A stretch of DNA of 64,000 nt from Endothia cerciana (GCA_026119935.1 JALRMH010000002.1:496001-560000), one strand, 5' to 3'; positions 24,001 to 35,694 are shown, counted from the first letter of the stretch. The notes: generated by a model not told the origin, from the sequence alone. Made by a program: numbers and translations.

Positions 24001-24607
24001 TCTATTAATCCATGCTGCAAACAAATCTACCTAAAAGGCATTACACGACCTCAGAAGGGCCGCTGAGCGCTGGTCCAAAGCTATCGTATCAGGAGCAAGG
24101 GGCCACGAGCCCACGTAATATTAACAACGCATTTGTCGAAGTTCGTGTCCCCCTCCCCCAGTCTGTCACTACAAAGAGACTTTGCATTTCATTCACCACA
24201 TCTAGCACTCTTTTGAGCATAGAGAAACTCCAGATCAATAGGACCTGCAATGCTATGGACAGTTGAGCCACAGCGCTCTGCCTCAGTATCCTGGGCGAGA
24301 CTGCGCAGAAAGACACAAGTCGAATACCGTCTCCAATAATTAACCCAAATTCACCGCTTCATGCGCCTTTGGTTCTCGGTTCTTTGGCACTAGTGCCTAA
24401 ACAAAGGCATCTGGGTCGGTTGGTGCAAGGATTGTGTTGGCAGGATCGCATTTGCCACCAAAGTTTTCAGCAGTCAGCCCACGTTCCGAGATTCTAAATC
24501 TAGGCCCATCCTCCTTTGTGTCTCTGATGTCTTGCTCCGACACAACTTCCAAGTTTGACATTTGATTGCTCTTGCCGAGACTCGCTGCCGGCCATCTTTC
24601 GTGAAAA
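21077..24607. other. AT-rich region with decayed coding fragments on the minus strand
   Basis: About 3.5 kb without an intact gene. Minus-strand fragments look protein-like but are separated by stops: around 24316-24089, 23700-23505, 23362-23177, 22930-22590 and 22182-21910. Two of them share the pattern LS-V-(x)-A-Q-LW-(x4)-GHF (near 23510 and 22050) and two share (G/L)QGLYL, so they may be repeated or duplicated parts of one ancestral gene. The 23.2-kb fragment (SAREMLGWYDPFEAFSYI) faintly recalls C-terminal regions of fungal Zn2Cys6 regulators. I do not recognise the family. The local base composition (AT-rich, especially 22900-23150) fits decay, possibly repeat-induced point mutation. Confidence 0.4.
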
Positions 24608-25224
24608 ATGACATCCCTTTACAAGCAGTCCGTTCCAGTCCTCGTCAAATACCTCAACAACCTTGCGGCACTTGTCGAGAAAGGGAGGAAATTCGCGGAC
24701 GAAACGGGTCTCGAGCATGAAGAAATGATAGGTTTTCGCCTTATCGCAGACATGAGAGGGTAAGCTCGACCCAGCACGAAATAATTGCATGCACTCCATC
24801 AACAGCCGCATCAAGCCCAATGCTCATGGGCCCCAACGATCCAGTGCTGACATCCCACAGCCTGGATTATCAAGTTCAGTCTTGCTGCAATACAGCCAAG
24901 TTCCTCCCGGAGCGAGTTGCCGGCACGGAGTCCGTGTTCTTCGAGGACAACGAGAAGTCTTTCGACGAGCTCCAGGAGCGCATCGCCAAGACGGTGGAGC
25001 TTCTGCAGAAGGTGGATCCGACGTCGTTCGAAGGAAAAGAGGATGATGAGATCGTCATGGAGACGAAGATTGGTAATTTCTGCTTCACTGGCCAGCGATA
25101 TGTCGGCGAGTATGCCATTCCAAACTTCCACTTTCACCTGACGACGGCGTACTGTATCATGCGCCACCTCGGCGTGCCCCTCGGTGCCCTCGATTACTTG
25201 AAGGACGTCTTTGAGAAGGTGTAG
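24608..25224 (+). CDS. DUF1993 family protein
   Basis: Predicted 171-residue soluble protein from exons 24608-24759 and 24861-25224; the 101-bp intron has a GTAAGC donor and a CTGAC branch site eight bases before CACAG. The start MTSLYKQSVPVLVKYLNNLAALVEKG and the later segments FRLIADMRGLDYQVQSCCNTAKF and YAIPNFHFHLTTAYCIMRHLGVPLG are the family hallmarks, and the length is typical. DUF1993 proteins have a DinB-like four-helix fold and are common in fungi and proteobacteria; the biochemical role is unknown. His residues in FHFHLTTAY could bind metal as in DinB proteins, but that is inference. The gene converges with the aldo-keto reductase, with about 300 bases between stops. Confidence 0.88.
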
Positions 25225-25520
25225 CATGAGCCAGATATGCGGCCTAGAGGACGCAACCAATAGCATGATTTAAGACACTTGGCGTGTAGACATTCCGAAT
25301 TCATTGCCATGCTCCGTCTCATTGGAACTACATGTCGAATAGAGCGAGATGCAGAGCACTAGTCATGGGCTTCAAGTCAATTCTGTTCTATTGGCCGTCT
25401 CCATTCTCGTTTGAGAATCCTCTTCCCGGCACGGGTATCTATATGGGAATGGCCATTTCTTCCCAGCGCCTTCGTTTCTATATGTGCTGTCGCACAATCT
25501 CGCTTGTTGAGAATAGGAAA

Positions 25521-26504
25521 TCAAGCAACAGCAGTGCCGTTCTCGGGAGACTCTTCGGGCCAGACGTTGTATCCGAAAGTGTCCTTCATGTTGACAAAGC
25601 GCGTGTGCCGTCCCTTTGCCACGCTGTTGACAGCCTCAAAATCCGCGTCCGACAGCTCTGGGACTTGAAAGTTGCTCTCAATCCGGCTCGGCGTGGAGCT
25701 CTTGGGCAGGACGGCGTATCCCCTCCGTAGGCCCCAGGCAAGGAGTACCTGGGCAAGGGTGTGGCCGCTGCGATTGGCGACCTCGTTAAGTGTCGTATTC
25801 GTGCGGACCTTCTCGCCGGTGTTGGGAACCTGGTCCTGAGAGCCAAGGGGCGAGTATGCCTCGGGCACAACGCCGTTCTCCAGGCAGAACTTAACCAGAG
25901 TGTCGTTGGGGAGGAAGGGGTGTATCTCGATCTGGTTGACAGCAGGCTTGACCTTGGCATAAGAAAACAGCTTCTTCAGGCCGTCGACGGTCCAGTTAGA
26001 GACACCGATGGCGCGGGCCTTGCCGGCCTGGTTGAGCTCCTCCATAGCACGCCACGTCGGCTCCGGATTCTCGGTGAGCCCCTTGTTGATGACGTACTTT
26101 CCATCGGCGCCGAGCTTCGGCTGGTGCTCCTCGGTCCTCTCCGACGCGATGGGCCAGTGGACCAGGAACAAGTCCACGTAGTCGGTGCCAAGCTTACGCA
26201 GCGACTCCTCCAGCGACCACTTCACATCCTCGGGCTGGTGCAGGTGGTTCCAGACCTTGGTGCAGATGAAGAGGTCCTCGCGCTTCAGCTTTCCCGGGTT
26301 CTCTTTTATGAAGTCCCGGATAGCCTCCCCAACCTCATCCTCGTTCTGGTAGAACGCCGCACAGTCCAGGTGGCGATAGCCAACCTCGAGAGCCTTTTGG
26401 ACGGCCCTGTAGCTCTCACCCTTGACGCCCTCGCTGGCGAAGGTCCCGAAGCCAAGGCCGGGCATCCTGACACCATTGTTGAGAGTGAAGGTGTGCTGCG
26501 CCAT
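25521..26504 (-). CDS. aldo-keto reductase (glycerol dehydrogenase-like, NADPH-dependent)
   Basis: Intronless 327-residue cytosolic enzyme of full family length. The catalytic tetrad is visible: Asp in GYRHLDCAAFYQNE, Tyr in the same motif, Lys in LFICTKVWN and His in DLFLVHWP. Further marks are GVSNWTVDGLKKL, NQIEIHPFLPN and the NADPH-binding signature PKSSTPSRIESNF. Overall layout is closest to fungal Gld1/GldB-type NADP glycerol dehydrogenases and general aldehyde reductases, which interconvert glyceraldehyde or dihydroxyacetone and glycerol. Exact substrate cannot be told. The ATG opens directly with the family start (AQHTFTLNNGVRMPGLGFGTF). Confidence 0.92.
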   Translation of the reverse strand: MAQHTFTLNNGVRMPGLGFGTFASEGVKGESYRAVQKALEVGYRHLDCAAFYQNEDEVGEAIRDFIKENPGKLKREDLFICTKVWNHLHQPEDVKWSLEESLRKLGTDYVDLFLVHWPIASERTEEHQPKLGADGKYVINKGLTENPEPTWRAMEELNQAGKARAIGVSNWTVDGLKKLFSYAKVKPAVNQIEIHPFLPNDTLVKFCLENGVVPEAYSPLGSQDQVPNTGEKVRTNTTLNEVANRSGHTLAQVLLAWGLRRGYAVLPKSSTPSRIESNFQVPELSDADFEAVNSVAKGRHTRFVNMKDTFGYNVWPEESPENGTAVA

Positions 26505-28394
26505 TGTGCTATACTGCGGCTTGCTGTCTATGAGAAGAATGGAGATGTCTCTGCGAGGGGTTGGTATGTGCCTTCTGGGGTTTGGAAAAGGAGCCCAACA
26601 ACAACTTACGGGAGTGGCAGAAGAGACGTGATGAGTGCTCAGTGCAAGATAGTTGGTCTCTGCTTCGAAAGTCGGTCAAGATAGATATGCAGGGAGACGG
26701 TATGGTAGCGGCAAGTGAACACTGGTATGTAAACCAGCTCGAAAACCAGCTCGATATGGCGGTGACTATCCGTACTGTATGTGGTGAGGGCGTCAGGGAG
26801 GGTAAGGCCTCTGCTAGGTGTTTTCGGCGAGCGACCGATTATTCATAAGGCCGACTACTTAGTTATCTTGATTGCATCATCTTGGTCCAGAAATAACAAC
26901 GCATATTTTCTTGGCTTCGTGTGCCACAGTGCTGTACCTTGCTTGCTACTGTACAGTGAAAAAATTTTTATTCTTATTTTTGTTTTTTCCTTTTTTTCTT
27001 CTTCGTCCTGACACATGCTCAGTAATCGCCACACGCGACCTTGTTGACTGCTTTTCCCTGCCTCCCTTGATTTGCGTCCCTTCATGACAGCGTCCCACTG
27101 GCGGGCGGTACTACTGCAGTATGTACAGTAGTAGATGCGGGTCCTGCTTACGGGATTAGTCGGTTTCACCTGAATCGAGATTCGAACCAACGTCAAGCAT
27201 GTGAAAGGGGTCCTGGGCGACGCAAGGGTAGACAGACCTGCAAGGACGCATGGCCGGCACTCCGGGTTGTCCTCGGAAGGACGAGGCATCCACGGTAGCG
27301 AGGCCAGCGAGGATCATGAAACGCCCCGATCTCACTAAGGCTGCCTGGATCTTACCGAGCAGAGATTTATCTGAGGCCCGATTTTGTGACATCACCCGGC
27401 CCGCTGAGGATCCGCAGGCATGCCGCCGGGTGGGGACGATGTCATGGTTCAAGAGTTAAAAGTCACGGCCCTTTTCCGGCGGGCGGCTCCCTGAAGATCA
27501 TGCCCCAGACCAGGTACTCTGCCATCTGGACGACTTTTGGCCGATAAAACCCTTACGCAGGCTTTGGCAGGCCAGAAGGAGGTTGGCTCGGCCAAGACCG
27601 ACTTTAGCAGCCAACCACAGCCTGCGTACTATGGCGCCACCCGCGACAGTGCCGAGCTTGCGGCTCTGCCTGCAACCGTCCAACGACCCGCCCGTGGACT
27701 CACCGCAAGGCTTATCGTGGAAAGCGTGCAGATCTGGCGCAATCTGCAATGTACCACACACACACAGTACATGCACGAGCCGCAGCCTGTTTCATGCTCT
27801 GCTTTGTTGGCGGGCAGCGTCCTGCTCGCGTGGATTTTATCGCGATAATTGTGGCGCGATGACGTTCATGCGAGTCAGGGCCCCCATCACTTCTACCGAC
27901 TTGTCCATGAACCAGCTCCATTATTGATATGGATAAGCCAAGGCCGTTACCTTGAGCTGACGCCAGGTACTGACGACATCCACCCTTGATATGGGACACA
28001 GGCGCATCTTGCGGCTGTGGTGTAGACAGTACTCTCGACACGGAATACCTGGCTAGGAGAGGGATCATCATCTCCCGTCCCGTTCGAGGACCAGGATGCT
28101 GCAACTTATCTCACCGCGTGGCCTCAAAGGCTGTACGTTAGGGGAGGGCTCCAGAAAACGTTTCCGTAGTCATCCGAGGTGGACAGGCCCAGAGGGTGAA
28201 GCGGCCTCTTGAGAGAGCAGGTATTTAAGTGTTGGAGGAGCCCACTTTCCACTGTGAGGTGAGACATTGCTGTTATTTGTCGATATCCTCTTCCTTTGAC
28301 TCCTTGGTGATTTTTAGCGAGGTTTCCAACGCACATCTGACCGTACACCCGCCCACCTCACCTTACTTGATACCCCTCCATAGCATCTTCCAAC
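26505..28394. other. divergent intergenic region, no supported gene
   Basis: Nearly 1.9 kb between the aldo-keto reductase and the HAD gene. A pyrimidine-rich T tract lies at about 26963-27004. A tRNA B-box-like string near 27183 does not fold (see rejected list). Otherwise promoter-type DNA. Confidence 0.5.
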
Positions 28395-29929
28395 ATGGTC
28401 ACCTTCGAGGATTCTGACATCGCGGTCGAGACCACCAAGGGTCAGAATGGTTCAACAAAGGCGGAAGCAGGTATTCCGGTCCCTGGTGACCACGGAGAGG
28501 GGGCCATCGAGGTTCCGGCCACGAGATCATCCGTGTCCGAAGCGGCCAAGTACATGCACAACTTGAGCGTCTCGCCGTCCATGAAGGACAGGCGAGGTTC
28601 GCGGAACTCCTTCGGTGCCTCTCTGCCGATTCCCAGACGACCTTCGAGACAATCTCGCTTGTCGTCCGTTCACTATCCTGATGCTCGCGACTCGGGTACT
28701 GGCAGGCCAACCCGGCCGGGCATGCCACCGATTCAGCCCACCCGAGCTCTCCTGGCCTCCCAAGTTCAGACCATCGAGACCGAGAAGGTCAAGAAGGCCA
28801 AGAACATGGCCTTTGCCTTCGATATCGATGGTGTCCTTGTCCACGGTGATCGCCTGATCCCGGAGGGTCGCAAGGCTCTTGAGATCCTGAACGGCGAGAA
28901 CGAGCTCGGCATCAGGATCCCTCACATCTTGTAAGTCCCGGCCACGGTACTGGAGGTCCATCCTCCCCGCAGCATAGGTACTGATTATTTTCTAGCCTCA
29001 CAAACGGCTCTGGTAAGCCTGAGGAGGCTCGCTGCGAGCAGCTTTCCAAGATCCTGGGTCAGCCGGTCCACGTCGACCAGTTCATCCAGTCTCACACCCC
29101 GATGTCCGCCCTGTCCGAATACTATAACACCGTCTTGGTCGTTGGCGGAGAGGGCTACAAGTGCCGCGAGGTCGCGGAGCAATACGGCTTCAAGGACATC
29201 GTCGTGCCCAACGACATAATCGCCTGGGATCCGACCATCGCCCCTTACCGCGTCTTCACCGACGCGGAGCGGGCCACTTCCCGCCCTCGTGACTTCTCAA
29301 AGGTCAACATCGAGGCGATCCTTGTGTTTAGCGACAGCCGTGACTACGCCACCGACATGCAGATTATCGTCGACCTGCTCCGGTCGGAGGACGGCCGCTT
29401 CCACACCATGGCCAAGGACCCTGTCTCGCAGCGCATCCCCATCTACTTCAGCCAGGGTGACATGTTGTGCCCCACCGAGCACCCCTACCCGCGCATGTCC
29501 CAGGGCGCGTTCCGCATCGGCCTCGAGGCCATGTACCGTTCCCTGACCGGTGTGGACCTGGAGCGTGTCGTGTACGGCAAGCCTGAGATGGCCACCTACA
29601 AGTACGCCGACGAGGTCATGTCCAGCTGGATGGGCGAGCTCCACGGCGAGGAGCGGCTGCCGGAGAACATCTACATGGTCGGCGACAACCCCGCCTCCGA
29701 CATTATCGGCGGCAACATGTATGGCTGGAACACCTGCCTGGTGCGGACCGGTGTCTTCCAGGGCGGAGACAACGACGAGAACAACCCTGCCAACTTCGGC
29801 GTCTTCCCCAACGTCCTCGAGGCTGTCACGACCGCGTTGCGGAAGCAGCTGGGCGACGACTTCAAGATGCACTTTGATGAGAGCATGAACCCTCTGCATG
29901 CGGAGGGCAACCACGCCATCGAGGTGTAA
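28395..29929 (+). CDS. HAD-superfamily hydrolase, CECR5/YKR070W-like
   Basis: Predicted 489-residue protein from exons 28395-28930 and 28996-29929; the 65-bp intron has GTAAGT and TCTAG ends and interrupts the conserved IFLTNG motif. HAD motifs in order: motif I AFDIDGVLVHG (about 141), motif II FLTNGSGKPEE, the conserved Lys in VVYGKPEMATYKY, and motif IV MVGDNPASDIIGGN. The long C2-type cap (YGFKDIVVPNDIIAWDP onward) matches the cat-eye-syndrome-5 family, found in mitochondria in yeast and mammals. The reaction is probably phosphatase-like but the substrate is unknown. The first 135 residues are Ser/Arg/Pro-rich and disordered, longer than in yeast. No clear presequence is visible. Codon use is strongly C/G-ending, as in well-expressed fungal genes. 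Confidence 0.9.
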
Positions 29930-31030
29930 GCCTGTGCCTACCTCGGACCAAAGGTTTTTATCTTGGTTTTTTTTTTTTTTGTTTTTTTTTGTTTTTTTTG
30001 GCAGATTCCGGCGTTGGTGGATATTGGGTACCACGATAGACTTCACGTGCTATGCACGGCAGAACCAAGACTTACGACACGGAGACTGAAGTCCCCATCG
30101 AAGACATGTATAGACTCTCGAATCAGATTACAGGAGGATCATAGCCGCCTCAATTGGCGAGTCCAAGTATCCTTGCTCCTGCTCGAGGACGAAGGTGTGA
30201 ACCTTGTATGCGGTGGACACCTCATTTTCCGATGTCTGCTCCTTTCGCCCAGACGATAGCCCATGTCAGCAACACACTTGTCGATCTTCCTGCACCCGCT
30301 GGTCAGCGTTCTCCACCAGGGTACATGTTATGTGCTGTAACCTTGGTGTTGGTCGGATATTTCGGCCCTCTTACAGGGACTCTCTGTCACCGCCAGCAAG
30401 CATGTAGTCCGGGACCCGTGCTGTCCCGGCCACAGACCTTCCTCCGGGAAAACACGTCAAGACCCACACGAGTTGAACAATATCGTCAAAAGGTTTACTC
30501 CGCATGGCCCACATAATATCGTTGCTCGGCTGAGTGCGAGGGATGGCGTCACGACCTGTCGTCGCGTGGCCGCCGCGATTGCGGTGCCCACCTGCATCAC
30601 GCAGGGTCCAACGGGTTAACCCGTTGTGATTCGCTGTCAGGTCATCGTCGTGGGATCCTTCCAGTCCAGCTCAGTGGCTGAATTTGAATTCCCATCATCA
30701 CGCCGCTCCGTGTTCATGGACTAGAATGTTCCCTCCAGATGCTTCCGAGTACGGAATATCCTATGCTCCGCTCCGTGTGTGGTATGTATGCACTGCTCAA
30801 TGCTCAGCTGCCAATCTTCGTAGCCATGATCCGACATCGACACGAATATGCATGGTTCACGCGCCCAGCCAGCGAGAAGTCATAAAACCAAGTTGGCAAG
30901 CCAACCACCACCAGGTACAAACCCCCGTGGGACAATCACATAAGAACCAAGCAAGAGGTGTGAAATTGTATCGTGGTATCATATTAGTCTATCAAGCATA
31001 TCAGGTCATAGAGCCTCAGTAGCCTGCCAT
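29930..31030. other. convergent intergenic region
   Basis: Between two converging genes. It holds a T-rich tract broken by single Gs (about 29966-29999), probably in the HAD 3' UTR, and the 18-bp palindrome reported separately. No gene seen. Confidence 0.5.
30609..30626. repeat. perfect 18-bp palindrome
   Basis: CAACGGGTTAACCCGTTG reads the same on both strands with no spacer. Perfect dyads of this length are uncommon by chance and suit a dimeric DNA-binding protein; nothing shows which. Confidence 0.8.
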
Positions 31031-32941
31031 TTATGCCGGCGCACCCAGGTCGTACTTTGTACCCCTCAGAGCCCCTGCGGGCCCTCTGCTCAGATCGATC
31101 TGGTCCAGGGGCGTCATGCCAACCGGCCTGCCAGCCTTTGCACCGTAAAGGCGGAAGCCGAGCCAGGCGAGGCCAAAGACGGGAATTGTGATGTAACTCG
31201 CGAAGAAGTCCGACACGCTGAACCCGCCGAGGAATGCCTGAAACCCGTTGAAGAAAAGGATGACTATGAAGAAGAAGATGCAGATATAGGCCATCAAAGG
31301 TTGGCAGTATCCTCGAAGAGGGAGGTTTCGGCGGTCAACGCCCTGGGCGTCAAGCGCTCCCTTGAATCTGACGTAACAGAGGCAGATGCATGTCCAAGCG
31401 ATGAGCGAGCTGAGGGCCGAGAGGTTGGACAACCAAGTGAAGGCCTGGTCGGAACCGCTGGATACCGAGAGGAAGGCCAAGCATCCAAAGCAGAAGGCAA
31501 CAATGACTCCGATGTAAGGGGTGCCGACTCTGCTGGTCTTGAGGAAGGCGGACGGCATAGAGCGTTGGCGAGCCAAAGCCATCATGGTACGCGAGAGGCC
31601 GTAGGCGTTCTCGTTTCCGGATGACAGCGCTGAGGTCATGACAACGGCGTTGATGACTGACGGGAGGACTTTGACACCGGTCTGCTGGCAGATGACGACA
31701 AAGGGTGACGAAGCAGCCGTGTGGCCGCCAGTGGCGACCGCGGAGAGCAGCTCAGGGGAGTTCTGGCTGACGTTCACACCGATGATGATGACCGCGGTGA
31801 CGTAGAGACCAACAATCCGGTAGAACACCGTCTTCGTCGCCGTCTTCATGGTCTTGCGAGGGTTGTGAGCCTCGCCGGCGATGATGCCGATGGACTCGAC
31901 ACCGCCATAGGCGAACGCGGCCTGGGTGAGGACCTTCCAGAATCCGAGGAACCGGGCGACGCTGACTGGATGCAGGCTGCCAAAGTCGTCGTTGAAGGGT
32001 TCGGTTCTCCAGTACTTGCCACCGGTGTACACTATCATCCTCAGAGTCAGGGCTGGGTGAGCTGGGAGCCGGACAGGCGGCCAGGCCAAAGCTTTGGCAT
32101 AAACTTACCTCCGTTGACGCCACCAGTGTTGGCGACGATGCCGAAGATGATAAGCCCTACCAGCAGGGCGATCTTAAGACAGGCAAAGAAGAACTCGACC
32201 TCGCCGTAGTATTTCACACCAAGGAAATTCGTGAGAATGCACACGACCAGAAATATGGCGATATATGCGGCAAGCTGAGGCTCAAAGTCAGCAGATGAAT
32301 GCAGGAATCCTCAATATGAATTTGCATCAAGAGAAGGGTTGGGTGTTATCTCACATGAGATGATGTCTCGTCCCAGAATCCTATCATCAGACCAATCGCC
32401 GTGATTTCTGTTGGGACGGTGAACCCTGTCAAAAGGACGTAGTTGATACCCATTGCGAACCCCATCTCTGGCGATATGTATTTGTTGCCCATCTCGATGA
32501 AACCGCCGATGTTGGGAGCGAAAACGGTCCTATTGAAGAAATGTTAGGATGTACTGCAATTTGTAGGTGCGAATGCTGTTGAGAGACTTACATCTCGCCC
32601 AGACAGTACATCATCATACCAACCAGACAGCCTACAATAGTATAGCCCAAGAAGAATCCCACGGGACCCCCGTTGGCCAGAGCGGCACCCGAACCCAAGA
32701 ACAGACCGGTGCCGATTGTTCCAGCAATGGCAATCATAGAAACATGGCGGGCTTTGAGATCACGCTTGGTGCCGAACTCTCCCACATGTGTATCCTCAAG
32801 GTTGATCAGCGCAGCAGGATCCTCATACACACGAGCGACTTGTGTCGACTCGGTAGGCTGGAGGACCTCGGTAGTTGTCTTCTCCTTCTTGCTGCCGTCG
32901 TCGCCCGAGGAGCTGGATGGGGTCCGGTAGATGCCAAACAT
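31031..32941 (-). CDS. amino-acid permease (APC superfamily, YAT-type)
   Basis: Predicted 570-residue plasma-membrane H+/amino-acid symporter from exons 32941-32592, 32529-32355, 32274-32109 and 32052-31031. The start is the ATG before FGIYRTPSSSSG; an upstream in-frame stretch exists but is not conserved-looking. A cytosolic N-terminus of about 65 residues precedes RHVSMIAIAGTIGTGLFLGSG (helix 1, the substrate-binding unwound segment), then GGPVGFFLGYTIVG, FTVPTEITAIG, FGGVES-type AFAYGGVESIGIIAGE and the remaining helices, twelve in all. The junction of exons 3 and 4 is uncertain: the acceptor used here (CACCCAG, 56-bp intron) keeps frame, as does an acceptor nine bases upstream. Substrate is not predictable from sequence; neutral, basic and aromatic permeases share these motifs. 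Confidence 0.88.
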
Positions 32942-34989
32942 GGTGAATGTCCCCTCTTGGTGCTGGGCGCAATATTGAACCGACCTTCTCGTCAAGGACG
33001 TGGGAGTAGAGAGTAGTGGAGAGGAGCACGCGGAAGGCTTCACCCTGCGGCATTGCACACATGAATATATAATTCTATGGTAGACATAGTCTAGGAGTAG
33101 CGCACTTTTCTTATCTCACTGGCGACAAGGGTAAATAAACCTTCGGCTTTACTCTTTGACTTTGCCCCTATCTTCGCCTAAACCGGAGTATTCTGCTGCG
33201 CCGGGGCTGCCCATGTCTGCCTTGCCTCTTCGGCCAGGTCATTCGCCCAAATGGAAAAGAAACCGTCGCCACATAACCATAGCTTGGCAACGGGCAGCCC
33301 GTGTCAGCCGGTTGTACGTATCATAATTAGGTATAGTTCGTAGTCGAACGACCAGACTGCACCGCTGCCTTCGCCCTTATCTCTTGGTAACCCGCTACCA
33401 TCTCTCCGGATCGTGGGGTATTCTGTGGAGGCGGATCCGTGGTTCTACTAGTAGAATCTAGACCCTGAGTCGCGCCTATGAATACGTCCTACCTATGTCA
33501 GACCCGAATTAGGATATCCGAGTGTCCAACTGCATTGGGCAAGGCCGTGAAATCAGGCTAGATGGCATTGCTGCTGGCACTTGAATAGCATCCTGCGCAT
33601 CTTTCCCTTGGAATACATCACTGAATGCTGTCCATGTCTCACTGTCGACGATCGCCCGTTGGAGATACGGTCCCAATCCTTCATTGTCTCGGCCCTCCTG
33701 AGTCGTGTACTGTCAGGTGTACCGTCAGAGGAACCACTAATACTATGGTAGCCTCGGCCATAGTTGCAGGGATTCCGATGCCGTATGTGGATCGCATCTT
33801 ACCACATCTCTTTACTTAAAGAACTCGTGCACACTGCTTGGCATGGCCAGATCATGGTCCACTTGTCGCGTGTCCATGAGGCTCTTGCAGTGGTATCCAC
33901 GGAAGAGTATTGACCTTATCTGCTCAGGTAATTATGCATTGATGCTTTCAACCCCAATGCTGCTCTTGCAAGCCAGCAAATAATCCGTCGCCCCCATTCC
34001 CCTGGTGCAGAATTTGTTCGGCAGCGGCCCCGCCTAGGCTCCCGGCGGCACGCATCCGTTGCCAACCTCGGGAGCTTAGCTGGGATCCTCCTCAGGCACG
34101 GATAGGGACTTTGTTCGGCATAACTAGGGCCGCGAAACCTTGGCTAGGGGCTACGGTGATGTGGGAAGCTACCGGCGACGGCGTGTGCCAAGCACACCGG
34201 CTAAGACAGCGGAGACACCGAAGGGAGCCTAGAACTAAATTTAGCTGTAAATATTAAATGTGTGGCTCATTCAAGCCCGGAAGAGATTTTCGCCCTTCGG
34301 AGTCTGGCAGGTCGACTGTGTTCGTCGAGGCTCTCTGGCTTCGCAATCGCTTTGTGATTATCAAGACCTGGCAGAAACCGACAGAAAGCACATGTACCAC
34401 GAAGATACATAACAGCTTTTGAAATCGGAGATGAATACAGTGACGACAGCAAGCATCAATACACGCTGACACTACCTATCAACCTGTGTAGGCATCAGAC
34501 TTGACTGACCCACGTGCACAGCTCAGTCAATGAACAAGAAGCCTGAGAGATGGAAAGTTCCCAAAGTGGGGAATGAACATGTTGGTTGTGGTCGTATCGT
34601 CGGTAAGTGACAGACGGTTTGCAATGAATCCCAGCAGCCTCCTCAAGATCAATGTAGAGACACTCCCTCAGCTCTGTGTGATTACCGAGTGAGCACAATG
34701 ATCATTCATCATGGAAAAGACTAAGCTCTTCTCAACACCCATATCTCGTCGAGCCACAAGGACCAAACGACCGGTGATTATAGCAAGTGCAGAAGAGCAC
34801 CGACCCCGGAGCCCAAGCCTCAAAATTCGCGTGCAGAACAAGCCGACACAGCCAGGAAGCTCGCGGGCCAGAGGAGTCCATACATTCATATCTCCCGCTT
34901 CCAACCCGACAAACACATCTCCCCCCCCCCCCGCCCCCTTCAATAAAGCCTGATCACAGTATCTGGTTCGGGATCTTGCTACGAATAAA
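32942..34989. other. divergent intergenic region, no supported gene
   Basis: About 2 kb. Apart from the GATA-type sites and a C run at 34921-34932, I see only short frames without motifs. Confidence 0.5.
33111..33382. promoter_or_regulatory. HGATAR sites upstream of the amino-acid permease
   Basis: AGATAA (minus strand of 33111-33116), AGATAG (minus strand of 33168-33173) and AGATAA (minus strand of 33377-33382) lie 170-440 bases upstream of the start codon. They match fungal nitrogen GATA-factor sites; function is inferred. Confidence 0.4.
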
Positions 34990-35694
34990 ATGGCACTAAG
35001 CTGGCCTCTGTTTTTTGTGGTAGGCACTGTGATCTACAGCTCCTTTCTGGCCCTAGGGTGCGCCGGTCTCATTGCGTACAATATTTGGAACAAAAAGAAT
35101 CTACAGGGTCTCAGACAACAGGAGGATGGGCAACAAGTTCCACGTATCTACGATGAGAAGGAGAGCATAATATCCAATGAGTGCCTGAACGAGCACAACA
35201 TCTCGAGAAGAGCTTCTGACAACACACTGGCGACCATCATGCCCATCGAGCGACAAGACTCGCGGAGAGATTCCAGTGGAACAGTAGCGACTATCTTGTC
35301 TGCTGATGGCCTTGATTCACAGCGATCCTCCAAGCAGCCGTATTCAAACATGTGTATCGATGGCATGGATCACAATCAAAGGAACACAAAGACCAGAGTC
35401 CGGCCGGTGTCCACACTCTCGAGAGATCATGAAGACAACTGGCCGAGGGTCTCGGTCCCCCGTTTTTCAGCGGTAAGCTGCAGTTTTACTCCGCACCAGT
35501 CAATCTCCGAAAACAAGTCGACTCAGCAGGATCAGGCAACCAGGAGGGAACTTTCGAAAGCGGAGGGGCTGGATAATAACAACGATAATGGCCGGGACAC
35601 GGTCTCAAGGATTTCGTTGGCTGCGCCAGGGACTTCACCAAAGGATCCACGATACAGCGCAAGCGTGTATTCGCAGGACACATGGGCAGAATAA
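34990..35694 (+). CDS. hypothetical single-pass membrane protein
   Basis: Intronless frame of 234 residues that I do not recognise. One strong hydrophobic helix sits near the N-terminus (about 5-29, WPLFFVVGTVIYSSFLALGCAGLIAYNIW) with no cleavable end, followed by Lys/Asn residues, so an N-out/C-in anchor is likely. The remaining 200 residues are hydrophilic, Ser/Asp/Arg/Gln-rich and probably disordered, with several RRxS sites (SRRAS, SRRDSS) that suit PKA-type phosphorylation. Two internal segments are similar to each other (SDNTLATIMPIERQDSRR and SSGTVATILSADGLDSQR), so there may be a small internal duplication. Reality as a gene is moderately supported by length, composition and the sharp start. 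Confidence 0.55.
   Translation: MALSWPLFFVVGTVIYSSFLALGCAGLIAYNIWNKKNLQGLRQQEDGQQVPRIYDEKESIISNECLNEHNISRRASDNTLATIMPIERQDSRRDSSGTVATILSADGLDSQRSSKQPYSNMCIDGMDHNQRNTKTRVRPVSTLSRDHEDNWPRVSVPRFSAVSCSFTPHQSISENKSTQQDQATRRELSKAEGLDNNNDNGRDTVSRISLAAPGTSPKDPRYSASVYSQDTWAE

Noticed and set aside
27150..27205. tRNA-like B box (minus strand GGTTCGAATC) near 27183
   Set aside because: The flanking bases do not form a T stem, and no acceptor or anticodon stem can be folded around it.
28399..30046. Long minus-strand frames opposite the HAD gene
   Set aside because: Mirror frames produced by strong codon bias (C/G in third positions) of the true plus-strand gene.
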